Shown here piece after piece: positions 20,197-29,898 of a stretch of 64,000 nt of DNA (position 1 is the first letter of the stretch; every line of letters begins with the position of its first letter). Both the position numbers and the translations under genes were made by a program. The stretch covers positions 48,648 to 112,647 of the forward strand of contig CACBQK010000003.1 of assembly GCA_902541365.1 (NCBI GenBank), given 5' to 3'. Below the pieces are notes generated by a model. That model searched no databases and was not told the DNA's origin. It saw only the letters and a program-made list of their open reading frames with translations. Source of the stretch: an uncultured SAR86 cluster bacterium. GTDB lineage: Bacteria; Pseudomonadota; Gammaproteobacteria; Magnimaribacterales; D2472.

Positions 20197-20460
20197 TTGA
20201 AAAAAAATAATAAAGTTTTAGTTAGCAAAAACAAAAGTCTTAATGAGGATGTAAAAAAGTCCCTAAAACTATATTTTAAAAGTTTAGACTCACAAGAACC
20301 CAGAGATTTATATGACTTAGTCATGCGTGAGGTTGAAACTCCGTTATTTAATTTTATTCTGCAGCATACAAATAACAATCAATCCAAAGCTGCAAAGATT
20401 CTCGGTATTAATAGAGGTACTTTTAGAACAAAACTAAAAAAATATGGGATCATAAAGTGA
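20197..20460 (+). CDS. fis: Fis nucleoid-associated regulator
   Basis: DNA-bending factor, 87 residues (E. coli Fis is 98). The C-terminal helix-turn-helix NQSKAAKILGINRGTFRTKLKKYGI is nearly canonical, and PLFNFILQHTNNN precedes it. The reading frame offers only a TTG start (20197), and the N-terminal hairpin arm is short. The stop overlaps the purH GTG start (GTGA). The fis-purH-purD order matches Pseudomonas; the usual upstream dusB is replaced by the phosphatase. Confidence 0.92.
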   Translation: MKKNNKVLVSKNKSLNEDVKKSLKLYFKSLDSQEPRDLYDLVMREVETPLFNFILQHTNNNQSKAAKILGINRGTFRTKLKKYGIIK

Positions 20461-21992
20461 AATTTATTGCGCCTAAGTCAGCCTTGGTAAGTCTCTCTGA
20501 TAAAACTAATTTAGATCTTTTAGTTTCATTTCTTCTAGAGAGAAATGTAGAAATAATTTCTACCGGGGGGACATTTAAAGCAATCAAAAAAATTACTGAT
20601 AAAGTAATAGAGGTCTCAGAGTATACAGGACATAAAGAAATGATGGATGGAAGAGTGAAAACACTTCATCCAAAAATACATGCTGGCATATTGGCTCGTC
20701 GTGGAGAAGATGCAGATGAATTGAAATCAATGGACTATAAAGAGATTGATATCGTTGTAGTTAATTTATACCCCTTCGAGGAAACAATAAAATCTAGATG
20801 TTCATTTGAAGAAGCAATTGAGCAAATTGATATCGGCGGTCCAACGATGATTAGGGCAGCAGCAAAAAACTTCAAAGATGTCTTGGTTTTGTCTGATCCA
20901 AATGACTATGAAGAAATGATAAGTGAGTGGAATTCAAAGAATGGTATAAGTTATGAATTCAGAAAAAAACAGGCTTCAAAAGTTTTTAAAAAAATGAGCC
21001 AATACAATAGATCAATTCATCAATATATAGATTCAGAAAATGATGAAAATGTAATTATGGATTTATCTAATCCCAAAGTTTTGAGATATGGAGAAAATCC
21101 CCATCAAAAAGCAAAACTATATTTAAAAGATTCTTCTCAAAAAAAGAATATAGCTAATGCGGACATACTTCAGGGAAAAGAACTCTCATATAACAATATT
21201 GCGGATTCAGATGCTGCTTGGGAATGTCTAAAGCAGTTCCAAAAGCCTGCATGCGTGATTGTAAAGCATGCTAATCCATGTGGAGTTAGTGAGGCTGAAG
21301 ATATTGAGACAGCCTATAGAAAAGCTTTCCAAACTGATCCAACTTCAGCTTTTGGTGGAATAATTGCAATCAATAGGACACTTGAATCAAGTTTGGCAGA
21401 AGAAATACTAGAAAATCAGTTCGTTGAAGTAATAATTGCACCTAAGTTTGATATAGGCGCTCTTAATGTCTTAAGGAAAAAAGAGAATATAAGAGTTCTA
21501 AGATGTGATCTTGATGGAGACGCAGTTGGTAATCAGTTTAAGGTTGTTTCAGGTGGTGTACTTGTGCAAGATGAAGACACAAAAATTATTTCTATAGATG
21601 ATCTAAAAGTAGTTTCTGATCTTAAACCTTCACAGGAGCAATTAAATGATTTTATGTTTGCTTGGAAGGTAGCTAAATTCGTAAAGTCAAACGCTATTGT
21701 ATTTGCAAAAGATGGGCAAACTATTGGTATTGGCGCAGGTCAAATGAGCAGAGTTGTTAGTGCAGAAATTGCAAGCTTAAAAGCCAAAGAAGAAGGCCTG
21801 AATGTTGAGGGGTCGTGCATGGCATCAGATGCATTTTTTCCTTTTAGAGATGGTATTGATAAAGCAGCTAGTAGTGGAATCAAATCAATAATCCAACCCG
21901 GTGGGTCTGTTAGAGATCAAGAAGTTATAGATGCTGCAAACGAACATAAAATGGTCATGGTGTTTACTGGCGTTAGACATTTTAGGCATTAA
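20457..21992 (+). CDS. purH: Bifunctional AICAR transformylase/IMP cyclohydrolase
   Basis: Catalyses the last two steps of IMP synthesis; 511 residues, normal length. The N-terminal MGS-like cyclohydrolase domain has ALVSLSDKTNLDLLV, STGGTFKAI and MMDGRVKTLHPKIHAGIL. The C-terminal formyltransferase domain has GKELSYNN, VIVKHANPCGV and the terminal HPGG-like IIQPGGSVRDQE. It starts with GTG overlapping the fis stop, and purD follows after 3 bp. Confidence 0.97.
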   Translation: MKFIAPKSALVSLSDKTNLDLLVSFLLERNVEIISTGGTFKAIKKITDKVIEVSEYTGHKEMMDGRVKTLHPKIHAGILARRGEDADELKSMDYKEIDIVVVNLYPFEETIKSRCSFEEAIEQIDIGGPTMIRAAAKNFKDVLVLSDPNDYEEMISEWNSKNGISYEFRKKQASKVFKKMSQYNRSIHQYIDSENDENVIMDLSNPKVLRYGENPHQKAKLYLKDSSQKKNIANADILQGKELSYNNIADSDAAWECLKQFQKPACVIVKHANPCGVSEAEDIETAYRKAFQTDPTSAFGGIIAINRTLESSLAEEILENQFVEVIIAPKFDIGALNVLRKKENIRVLRCDLDGDAVGNQFKVVSGGVLVQDEDTKIISIDDLKVVSDLKPSQEQLNDFMFAWKVAKFVKSNAIVFAKDGQTIGIGAGQMSRVVSAEIASLKAKEEGLNVEGSCMASDAFFPFRDGIDKAASSGIKSIIQPGGSVRDQEVIDAANEHKMVMVFTGVRHFRH

Positions 21993-21995
21993 CAA

Positions 21996-23271
21996 ATGAA
22001 AATCTTAGTAATTGGTTCAGGAGGAAGAGAGCATGCTTTGGCATGGAAGTGCTCTACTGATAAATTTGTTGAAAAAGTTTACGTTGCTCCAGGCAATGCA
22101 GGAACATTACTTGAAGAAAAAATAGAAAATATTTCCTTGGATATAAATAACAATGAGGATGTCTCTAGCTTCTGTATTTCAAATAATATTGAACTTGTAA
22201 TTATCGGTCCTGAAGATCCTCTAGTTAATGGTTTAGTTGACTTTCTTGAATCTAAAAATATAAAAGTGTTTGGGCCCAGAAAGGGAGCTGCTCAACTAGA
22301 GGGATCAAAAACCTTTGCGAAGGACTTTTTTATAAAATATGGCATACCTACAGCAAATTATAAGTCTTTTGATAATCATCATGATGCCCTGAAGTACCTC
22401 GACAAGATTGATTTCCCTTCGGTTGTAAAAGCTGATGGCCTTGCTGCTGGAAAGGGAGTTGTTATTTGTAATGATAGAGAGGCTGCAGAAAAAGCTCTTG
22501 AAGATATATTTGAATCAAATGCCTTTGGAGATGCTGGAAATAGAGTAGTAATTGAAGATTTCTTGAAGGGCGAGGAAGCAAGCTTTATTGCTGTTGTGAG
22601 TGATGATCAAATTATTCCTCTTGCAACAAGCCAAGATCATAAAGCTGTTGGAGATGGAGATGTTGGATTAAATACTGGAGGTATGGGTGCATACTCCCCT
22701 GCTCCAATTGTTACAGATGAGATTCACAAAAGAGTTATCGATGAGGTTATGCTTCCAACAATGAATGGATTAAAGGCTGAAGGATTTCCCTATCTTGGTT
22801 TTTTATATGCTGGCTTAATGATTGAAGGAGATGAGATAAAAGTCTTGGAATTTAATTGTAGGTTTGGCGATCCAGAAACGCAGCCAATTATGCTCAGATT
22901 AGAATCTAGCCTTACAAATTTATGTCTTGATGCAATTAATAAAAAACTTGATGTGCATCAAATTGAATGGTCATCATTGCACTCTTGTGGAGTAGTTTTA
23001 GCATCATCAGGTTATCCAGAAGATTATCAAACAGATATGGAAATAGATATAAAAAAACCATTTCAGTGGAAATGAGAAACTATTTCATGCAGGTACAAAG
23101 TTTGTAAATAATAAGATTCTCACATCAGGTGGTAGAGTTTTTTGTATGACGGCTTTAGGTGAAACCTTAGAAATTGCAATAGATAATGCGTATAATGCAA
23201 TCCCTAAAATTAACTTTGAGGGCATGTTCTTCAGAAGTGATATTGGTAAAAAAGGTTTGAACAATGATTAA
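21996..23271 (+). CDS. purD: Phosphoribosylamine-glycine ligase, frameshifted at A7
   Basis: ATP-grasp enzyme of purine synthesis. The track ORF stops at 23075 after 359 residues, in DIKKPFQWK. Reading on in the +1 frame recovers the missing C-terminal domain: NEKLFHAGTKFVNNKIL, SGGRVFCMTALGETL, then FFRSDIGKKGLNND and TAA at 23269-23271. Removing one A from the A7 run at 23051-23057 restores one ~424-residue frame, the family's usual length. All N-terminal motifs (IGSGGREHALAWK, VVKADGLAAGKGV, NTGGMGAYSP) are intact. Either an assembly/sequencing error or a real indel/slippage site. The restored end overlaps the coq7 start by 8 bp. Confidence 0.93.
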
Positions 23272-23890
23272 TAAATTTGTTAATGAATTAGACATAGCTT
23301 TGAAGACTCTTTCTTATAGGAAAAGTGGAACTGATAGGGATTATCCTGCAGATAGAGAATCCAATGATGTAAATCTATCAGAATCTGAAAGAAAACTTTC
23401 AGAAGCTCTTATGAGAGTAAATTTAGCAGGTGAAGTTGCTGCACAAGCTCTTTATAGAGGACAGGCAATGGTTTGCAAAGATCCTGAAATTAAAGAGCAT
23501 CTTATACATGCTGGCGATGAAGAGACTGATCATTTAATTTGGTGCAAAAAAAGATTGGATGAGCTTGATGGAAAACCTTCAGTTCTAAATCCCATTTGGT
23601 ATGCAGGCTCATTTGCAATTGGAGCAATTTTTGGATCTTTAGGAGAAAAAACTAGTTTGGGGTTTGTTGAAGAAACTGAGAAACAAGTGGTAAAACACCT
23701 CCAAAGACATTTAGATAAAATCTCTGAGAATGATAAAGAGACAATAGAAATATTAAAAACTATGCAAGAAGACGAAGATTTGCATGCTGGTCAAGCAAAT
23801 GAATCTGGAGCTGAAGAGTTACAAACTCCTACAAAGAAAGTAATGGAGTTCACAGCTAAAGTAATGACTTCTACAAGTCATTATATTTAA
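23264..23890 (+). CDS. coq7: Demethoxyubiquinone hydroxylase
   Basis: Di-iron carboxylate monooxygenase of ubiquinone synthesis, 208 residues. The ferritin-like metal ligands are visible as GEVAAQALYRGQ, GDEETDHLIWC, VEETEKQVVKHLQRHL and MQEDEDLHAGQA. It is membrane-associated and acts on the 2-polyprenyl-3-methyl-6-methoxy quinone intermediate. It starts inside the restored purD 3' end. UbiC and UbiA, which open the same pathway, are encoded at 57 kb. Confidence 0.95.
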   Translation: MINKFVNELDIALKTLSYRKSGTDRDYPADRESNDVNLSESERKLSEALMRVNLAGEVAAQALYRGQAMVCKDPEIKEHLIHAGDEETDHLIWCKKRLDELDGKPSVLNPIWYAGSFAIGAIFGSLGEKTSLGFVEETEKQVVKHLQRHLDKISENDKETIEILKTMQEDEDLHAGQANESGAEELQTPTKKVMEFTAKVMTSTSHYI

Positions 23891-25060
23891 CTATCTATCT
23901 TGTCTTTTCCAGGAAACTGGCACTCCCTCTTTATTATATCTTTTTGCTTCTTCCATGAGTTTATCAAATTCGGTCTTTGATGAATAAACTGTGACAATTA
24001 GAGCATTTGGTTTGTTCTCAGTGATTCTTAAAACTCTACCCATTCTTTGAACTCTTTGCCTTTTACTTGATGAGGCACTTAATATAAGCGCTCCATCTGC
24101 CTCTGGCATATCAAAGCCTTCATCTAGAGCGGTACAAGTAACCAATACATTAAGATCAGCTTTTTTAAACTTATTTAAGTTTTCTAATCTCTCTCCGCTG
24201 TCTAAGTCAGTATTGTAGAGAGCAGACTTAAAACCCTTTGTATTAATAATTTTGTTAAATTCCTTGGCCTGTTTTTTATTCTCAGTAAAAACAATCCAAC
24301 TCTCTCTTCTATATTTTTGAATTAAATCAACACCATATGGAATTCTGTTTTTTGAATTTTTAATTAGGCGTGCCCTATTAAAAACATGCATTTTGAGTGG
24401 GTAATCATCCATATTATGGCCACCAATTGTGGCAGCCCTTCTTCTAATAGATTTACTAAAGTTTTCATATTTCTTTTCTTCCTCTTTCAATAAAGGTGCA
24501 TAGGCGTAAAGAAGACTAAAATTTACAATTACTGCATCATCTCTTGCATCAATATAGTCGTATTCAAATATTATATCTCCAAGGATTTTTTTAATAATTA
24601 CATAGAAATTATCATCGTAATCTCTTTCTGGCGTTGCAGATAATCCAAGAGTTGCTGACCAGTTATTGTTCAGCATATCCCCTCTCTTTTCAGTTCCAAT
24701 CTTATGGCATTCATCAACAATAAGCAGGGAGTTTTCCGCATTGACTATGCTAAGAATATTTTTAAGGGAATCGATAGTGGTTACTATGATTTTTGCTGAC
24801 TTATCAACTTTTTCTCCACCACCATTGAGGACAATTTCTTGATTTATATTATTTTCTAAAAGAGCCTCGTTCCATTGATCAAGGAGAGCAATTGATGGAA
24901 CAACTATCAATATATCTTTTTTGGGAGAAGCCTTTAGATATTCTTTAATGCAGTGAATGGCAAAAAATGTTTTTCCTCCCCCGGTAACGACTTTAATGAT
25001 GCCTTGTTGTTTATCCCACCAAAGAGGAAATGCTTCGGCTTGCCATGATCTTAACTTCAA
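23891..25060 (-). CDS. SF2 helicase, XPB/SSL2-like, at end of trp operon
   Basis: 389-residue superfamily 2 ATPase. Walker A is VTGGGKT (about 25-31), motif II is DECH, motif III is SATPERD, and motif VI is QRMGRVLR. Compact size and order resemble the bacterial XPB-like/RadD-like group, without an extra nuclease or zinc domain. The start overlaps the trpC stop by 4 bp (ATGA), so it is translationally coupled to tryptophan biosynthesis, an odd partner. It is convergent with coq7 with no gap. Substrate and function unknown; DNA repair is a plausible guess. Confidence 0.8.
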   Translation of the reverse strand: MKLRSWQAEAFPLWWDKQQGIIKVVTGGGKTFFAIHCIKEYLKASPKKDILIVVPSIALLDQWNEALLENNINQEIVLNGGGEKVDKSAKIIVTTIDSLKNILSIVNAENSLLIVDECHKIGTEKRGDMLNNNWSATLGLSATPERDYDDNFYVIIKKILGDIIFEYDYIDARDDAVIVNFSLLYAYAPLLKEEEKKYENFSKSIRRRAATIGGHNMDDYPLKMHVFNRARLIKNSKNRIPYGVDLIQKYRRESWIVFTENKKQAKEFNKIINTKGFKSALYNTDLDSGERLENLNKFKKADLNVLVTCTALDEGFDMPEADGALILSASSSKRQRVQRMGRVLRITENKPNALIVTVYSSKTEFDKLMEEAKRYNKEGVPVSWKRQDR

Positions 25061-25806
25061 AAAAGATTACCCCTCATCAAGCTCTCACCAATTAAAAAAA
25101 CATTTATATCATTGGATACTAAATACTCTATATCAGCACTAGATTTTATTCCTGATTCCGCAATAAAAATCTGATTCCCATCATAATTTTTCCTTAACCT
25201 AACAGCATTCATAAGATCTACTTCAAAGGTTTTAAGATTCCTATTATTTACACCAATCAGCGCATTATGAAATTTTGAGACCCTTGCGAGCTCTTCCTCA
25301 TCATGCACTTCAATGAGAACATCTAAATTTATGGCTTCCGCTGTGGATACATACTCTTCAATTTGAGAGTCCGACAGTATACTTGTAATCAGTAAAATAC
25401 AATCGGCACCTATTAACTTAGATTCATATATTTGGTAATCATCAATGATAAAATCTTTTCTAAGGATAGGGAGATTAGTGACTTTCTTAACATCTTGAAG
25501 AACTTCATTACTTCCTTGAAAAAAGTCTTCCTCAGTCAATATAGATAATGCTCTTGCACCCATTTTCTCATATTCTTGCGCTTTTAAAATTGGATTAAAA
25601 TCTTCAGCAATAATTCCAGCACTTGGTGATGCCTTCTTAATCTCAGCAATTATCGCTTGTGTTTGATTTTCTAAGTTATTTTTAAAATTACTCTTTAGTG
25701 AAGATAATTTTTCCAATTGATTTTGAATATCTTCAATGGATACAATTGATTTTGCTTCATTAACTCTTATTCTTTTTTTTGAAACTATTTCATCAAGGAT
25801 ATTCAT
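25057..25806 (-). CDS. trpC: Indole-3-glycerol phosphate synthase
   Basis: TIM-barrel enzyme closing the indole ring in tryptophan synthesis, 249 residues, monofunctional (no TrpF domain). IIAEIKKASPSAG, LRKDFIIDDYQIYESK and IGVNNRNLKTFEVD are the family signatures, with catalytic Lys and Glu residues retained. It overlaps trpD by 4 bp upstream and the helicase by 4 bp downstream. The remaining pathway genes (trpF, trpB, trpA) are not in the window. Confidence 0.97.
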   Translation of the reverse strand: MNILDEIVSKKRIRVNEAKSIVSIEDIQNQLEKLSSLKSNFKNNLENQTQAIIAEIKKASPSAGIIAEDFNPILKAQEYEKMGARALSILTEEDFFQGSNEVLQDVKKVTNLPILRKDFIIDDYQIYESKLIGADCILLITSILSDSQIEEYVSTAEAINLDVLIEVHDEEELARVSKFHNALIGVNNRNLKTFEVDLMNAVRLRKNYDGNQIFIAESGIKSSADIEYLVSNDINVFLIGESLMRGNLF

Positions 25807-26816
25807 AAGTTTTTAGACATTTTTACATAGCTTTCGAGTTTTGATTGAGCTAGACCTTCATTCATGGCTGATTTGGAAAGCTCAACACCATCTTTGAGGG
25901 AATTAACAATGCCTGAAAGTTTTAATGCAGCTGCTGAATTTACAGCGATCATATTTTGGACAGAACCTTCTCTACCTGCAAATGCTAAAGATACTTTTTC
26001 AAAGCTTTCTTGGGGAGATGAAGCCTTAATGGATTCGAAATTTCCATAACTTAGTCCAAAATCTTTAGGTGATACCTGATAGTTTTTTATTTTTCCATCC
26101 TTAAGTTCGCTTATAAAAGAATCATCAGTGATTGAAATCTCATCTAATCCGTCATTCCCATGGACAACAATTACATGCTCCATTTCAAGTTCCTTAGCTA
26201 CGTTTGAGAAAGTTTCAACAAGTGATCTCTTGTAAACTCCGATTAGCTGTTTCTGGGCAGAGCAAGGATTAGTATGTGGTCCTAAAAGATTGAATATAGT
26301 TTTCTTTCCAATTTTTTGTCTCGCTGACATTACATATCGCATTGATGAGTGATGCAAAGGAGCAAAAAGGAATATAAAGCCAGTTTTTCTAAAAATACTC
26401 TCTAATAAACTTCTGTCATGAGAAATATCTGCTCCTGCTTCTAAAAGAAAGTCGGCGCTCCCAGTTTTACTTGAAATACTTTTATTGCCGTGTTTTGTGA
26501 CCTTTGCCCCACATGCAGCAGCAACAAAAGCCGATGCTGTTGAACAGTTGAAAATATGTAGTCCAGTTCCTCCTGTCCCACATGTATCGATATGAGCTCC
26601 ATCTCCAATATTAAATTTAAGAGACTTATCTCTCATCACTGAAGCTGCAGAAGATATTTCATTAATGGATGCACCCTTTTCATTCATGGCTATAAGAAAT
26701 TCTTCTATTTCATTATCCTGTAAGCTACCAGACATTATTAAATTCATCACATCGAGCATTTCTTGCCTGCTTAAATCAATTTTTTCTCTTAGTTTTTGTA
26801 ATTCGTTATTAATCAT
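25803..26816 (-). CDS. trpD: Anthranilate phosphoribosyltransferase
   Basis: Transfers phosphoribose from PRPP to anthranilate; 337 residues. The PRPP loop DTCGTGGTG, KHGNKSISSKTGSAD and GPHTNPCSAQKQLIGVY are characteristic. Overlaps of 4 bp with trpG and trpC show tight translational coupling in the trpE-G-D-C block. The protein is separate from trpG rather than fused, as in Pseudomonas. Confidence 0.97.
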   Translation of the reverse strand: MINNELQKLREKIDLSRQEMLDVMNLIMSGSLQDNEIEEFLIAMNEKGASINEISSAASVMRDKSLKFNIGDGAHIDTCGTGGTGLHIFNCSTASAFVAAACGAKVTKHGNKSISSKTGSADFLLEAGADISHDRSLLESIFRKTGFIFLFAPLHHSSMRYVMSARQKIGKKTIFNLLGPHTNPCSAQKQLIGVYKRSLVETFSNVAKELEMEHVIVVHGNDGLDEISITDDSFISELKDGKIKNYQVSPKDFGLSYGNFESIKASSPQESFEKVSLAFAGREGSVQNMIAVNSAAALKLSGIVNSLKDGVELSKSAMNEGLAQSKLESYVKMSKNL

Positions 26817-27376
26817 GATTTAAGAAAGTTATTAATAAGTTTTTTACCAAACTTTGTATCAATAGATTCTGGATGAAATTGCACGCCAACTATAGGTTTT
26901 GTTTTATGAGATAGTCCCATGATCATATTTTCATCTTCAACTAAAGTCGCTGTTATCTCAAGCTCGTCAGGAAGATTTTCTGGATTAACAATCAGGCTAT
27001 GATATCTAACAACATTGTAGGGATTATCAATATCTTTGAAAACTCCTTTCTCACTATGATTAATTAATGAGAGCTTGCCATGAATTGGTTCATTCGCCTT
27101 AATTATTTCACCACCAAAAGCTAATCCAATGGCCTGATGGCCTAAGCAAACTCCCAAAATAGGTTTTTCAATTGCTTTAATAATTTCTACTGATATGCCT
27201 GCTTCTAAAGGCGTACACGGTCCAGGCGAAATAACTATTTTCTCTGGATTTAGTGCACTTGCTTCTTCACAAGTTATTTCATCATTCCTTTTAACTATTA
27301 CTTCGTATCCAAGCTCTCCAATATATTGAACTAAGTTATAAGTAAAACTGTCATAGTTATCTATTACTAAAATCAT
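26813..27376 (-). CDS. trpG: Anthranilate synthase glutamine amidotransferase
   Basis: Class I amidotransferase subunit (187 residues) supplying ammonia to TrpE. The nucleophile elbow is GVCLGHQAIG, the oxyanion segment VISPGPCTP, and the His/Glu pair is VQFHPESI. The same family subunit can also serve PabB in folate synthesis, which may matter in a genome with few amidotransferases. It overlaps trpE and trpD by 4 bp each. Confidence 0.96.
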   Translation of the reverse strand: MILVIDNYDSFTYNLVQYIGELGYEVIVKRNDEITCEEASALNPEKIVISPGPCTPLEAGISVEIIKAIEKPILGVCLGHQAIGLAFGGEIIKANEPIHGKLSLINHSEKGVFKDIDNPYNVVRYHSLIVNPENLPDELEITATLVEDENMIMGLSHKTKPIVGVQFHPESIDTKFGKKLINNFLKS

Positions 27377-28839
27377 TTAATCATCTCAATTGCATCTAAG
27401 AAAACATGAGCTTTTTGAAGACACTCATTCCATTCATTCTCCGGTATTGAGTCAGCTACAACCCCTGCTCCAGCTCCAATATGAATTTTATTATTTTTAA
27501 TGACCGCAGTTCTGATAGCTATTGCTGTATCAATGTCTCCATCCCAAGATATGTGACCAATTGCTCCTCCATATATGCCTCTTGAGCTTGGCTCTAATTC
27601 ATTAATAATTTCCATAGCTCTTATTTTTGGTGCTCCGGATAAAGTTCCTGCAGGAAGAGCAGATTTTAAAACATCAATAAAGCTCAAATTTTCTTTTTTA
27701 GTTCCTTCCACGTTAGAAACAATGTGCATAACATGAGAATATTTTTCTATTACCATTTTTTCAGAAACTTTCACTGTTCCAATTTTAGAAATCTTTCCGA
27801 CATCATTTCTTCCTAAGTCAATTAACATCAAATGCTCAGCTAACTCCTTAGGATCTGAAAGAAGATCTTTAGCATTTTCTTCATCTTCAATCTCGTTTGA
27901 GCCTCTTTTTCTTGTTCCTGCTATTGGCCTTAAGGTTATTTGATCCCCTTGAAGCCTTACTAAGATCTCTGGAGATGCTCCAACTACCTGACAAATTCCA
28001 AAGTTTAGAAAATACATGTAGGGTGATGGATTTAAAAATCTAAGCGCCTGATATAAATCAAAAGGCTCATGAGTGAACTTCTTTGAAAAGTCTTGAGCTA
28101 GAACAACTTGCATTACATCGCCATCAACAATGTAGTCTTTAGCTACAGATACAGCTTTTAAGAAATCTGCTTTAGAAAAATTTGAATCAAAAGCTTCCTC
28201 TGTTGCCTTTAATGAGTAATCTTTCGGTTCAAAGTTGTTTTCTTTTTTAAGTTCATCTTCAATGTAGACAATTTCTTCAATTGATTGATCATATGATTCA
28301 GTATCTAAAAAAGTATTAATTATTATTTTTATTTTGTTGCTAAAGTTATCGAAAACAACTAATTTTTTTGCCTTCACGAGGAAAATATCTGGCATATTCT
28401 CATCAAATTTTGATGGCTTTTCTTTCATGCTTTCAATCCTTTTCTCTGCATATTTAGAGCTCTCATATGCAAAGAAGCCAACATAACCTCCAAAAAATCT
28501 GGGCAAATCATCAAATTTTGCACAGTTATATTTTTCTATTTTCTTTTTTATAAGATCTAATGGGCTTTCAGAACGAAAAGTAGTTTGTTGATTGTTTTCA
28601 AAGCTAGTAACTTCATTTCCAGAAATCTTGAAATAATCATGACAGTCGATACCAATAATTGAGTATTGAGCCCACTTATTTCCTCCCTCAACTGATTCTA
28701 AGAGAAAAGAGTTTTTTGTTTTTAGAAAAGTATTAAAAATAGATAATGGTGAAGCATTTGTGAGAGATATTTCTTTCACAACTGGTATTACGTTAAAGCC
28801 TCTATCTTCTAGAGTATTGAATTCTTCTTTTGTAATCAT
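27373..28839 (-). CDS. trpE: Anthranilate synthase component I
   Basis: Chorismate-utilising enzyme, 488 residues. The N-terminal feedback domain holds FLLESVEGGNKWAQYSIIG, which contains the LLES-type tryptophan-binding element. The catalytic domain has RPIAGTRKRG, LMLIDLGRNDVG and SALPAGTLSGAPKIRAMEII. Its ATG overlaps the DUF192 stop by 4 bp, so there is no leader or attenuator immediately before trpE. End-product inhibition is the likely main control. Confidence 0.97.
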   Translation of the reverse strand: MITKEEFNTLEDRGFNVIPVVKEISLTNASPLSIFNTFLKTKNSFLLESVEGGNKWAQYSIIGIDCHDYFKISGNEVTSFENNQQTTFRSESPLDLIKKKIEKYNCAKFDDLPRFFGGYVGFFAYESSKYAEKRIESMKEKPSKFDENMPDIFLVKAKKLVVFDNFSNKIKIIINTFLDTESYDQSIEEIVYIEDELKKENNFEPKDYSLKATEEAFDSNFSKADFLKAVSVAKDYIVDGDVMQVVLAQDFSKKFTHEPFDLYQALRFLNPSPYMYFLNFGICQVVGASPEILVRLQGDQITLRPIAGTRKRGSNEIEDEENAKDLLSDPKELAEHLMLIDLGRNDVGKISKIGTVKVSEKMVIEKYSHVMHIVSNVEGTKKENLSFIDVLKSALPAGTLSGAPKIRAMEIINELEPSSRGIYGGAIGHISWDGDIDTAIAIRTAVIKNNKIHIGAGAGVVADSIPENEWNECLQKAHVFLDAIEMIK

Positions 28840-29273
28840 TTTATTTGTGTGCTTATTAAAGTATCACCACGATTTATTGCTTTTTCTTTAAACCAACCCC
28901 TATTCACCTCTAGAGCATATTTAACTTTATCGGATGAGCAAACTGATAAAGTCGAAAATGGATAAAGATTATAAATGTCTAAGATTACTCCCTCTTCTTC
29001 GATAAATGCAATGCTTAAAGGTATGGAAGTATTTTTCATCCACATGCATTGTATTTCTTCTTTATCCCATATAAATAACATACCAAAATCTTTCTCAATA
29101 TTATCTCTATACATCAAACCTTTCTTACGTTTTGAATAGTTATCAGCAATCTCCATATTGGATAAAAGCTTTTCTATATTTACTTCTTTTGAAGCTGCTA
29201 CTTCAGTATTGAAAAAAAATAGTATTACAAAGCTAAGAAGCCAGCTTTCTAAATAAGGAGATTGTTTCTTCAT
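28836..29273 (-). CDS. DUF192 secreted protein in rpe-trp operon
   Basis: 145 residues, N-terminal signal peptide ([18 protein letters not shown]) then a DUF192 domain: [32 protein letters not shown] and [10 protein letters not shown] are the family motifs. DUF192 proteins are small exported or cytoplasmic beta-barrels with no firm function. The start overlaps the rpe end by 41 bp, longer than other overlaps here, but the overlapping residues include the start of the signal region. In Pseudomonas gph sits between rpe and trpE; here this gene takes that place. Confidence 0.85.
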   Translation of the reverse strand: MKKQSPYLESWLLSFVILFFFNTEVAASKEVNIEKLLSNMEIADNYSKRKKGLMYRDNIEKDFGMLFIWDKEEIQCMWMKNTSIPLSIAFIEEEGVILDIYNLYPFSTLSVCSSDKVKYALEVNRGWFKEKAINRGDTLISTQIK

Positions 29274-29895
29274 AATTATTGCTGTTAAAAATAGCTGAGC
29301 CAGCTACAAATGTATCTGCTCCTGCGCTATATGCTGATGCAATAGTATCCTTATTAATGCCGCCATCAATTTCTAATTTAATGTCTTTACCAGATGAATC
29401 AATCATTTTCCTTACTTTTTCAACCTTTTTGAGCGATGACTCAATAAAAGACTGTCCACCAAATCCAGGATTAACACTCATTATTAAGACTAGATCTAAA
29501 TCTTCTAATACATCTTCTAATACATTTACTTGAGTTGCAGGATTAAGAACTAATCCAGCTTTGCAACCCCTATCTTTGATTGCTGATACTGACCTATGAA
29601 CATGTTTTGAAGCCTCAGGATGAAAACTTACAAGTGAAGCACCTGCATCAATAAAATCTTGGGCAAGCCTATCTACAGGATCAATCATTAGGTGGACATC
29701 TATAAAAGAATCAATACCATAATCGCGTAAACTTTTGCAAACCATTGGCCCAATGGTTAAATTTGGCACGTAATGATTATCCATAACATCAAAATGAACC
29801 CAGTCAGCACCTGCATTTAGTACTTCTTCAACCTCTTCACCAAGCCTAGCAAAATCTGCAGACAAGATTGATGGTGCAATAATTATTTCACTCAT
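29233..29895 (-). CDS. rpe: Ribulose-phosphate 3-epimerase
   Basis: TIM-barrel epimerase interconverting ribulose 5-phosphate and xylulose 5-phosphate; 220 residues. [42 protein letters not shown] and [11 protein letters not shown] supply the metal-binding and phosphate-binding elements. It lies between murU and the DUF192/trp block, following murU by 3 bp. The rpe-trpE neighbourhood is conserved in gammaproteobacteria. Confidence 0.97.
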   Translation of the reverse strand: MSEIIIAPSILSADFARLGEEVEEVLNAGADWVHFDVMDNHYVPNLTIGPMVCKSLRDYGIDSFIDVHLMIDPVDRLAQDFIDAGASLVSFHPEASKHVHRSVSAIKDRGCKAGLVLNPATQVNVLEDVLEDLDLVLIMSVNPGFGGQSFIESSLKKVEKVRKMIDSSGKDIKLEIDGGINKDTIASAYSAGADTFVAGSAIFNSNNYEETISLFRKLAS

Positions 29896-29898
29896 TTA

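Noticed and set aside
20157-20378. 73-residue minus-strand ORF over fis
   Set aside because: Fis on the plus strand has a canonical helix-turn-helix; the antisense frame is a shadow.
23051-23075. Programmed +1/-1 ribosomal frameshifting in purD
   Set aside because: An A7 run is slippery, but no downstream stimulatory structure is evident and no purD family member is known to me to need it; a homopolymer indel is simpler. Kept as an alternative in the finding.
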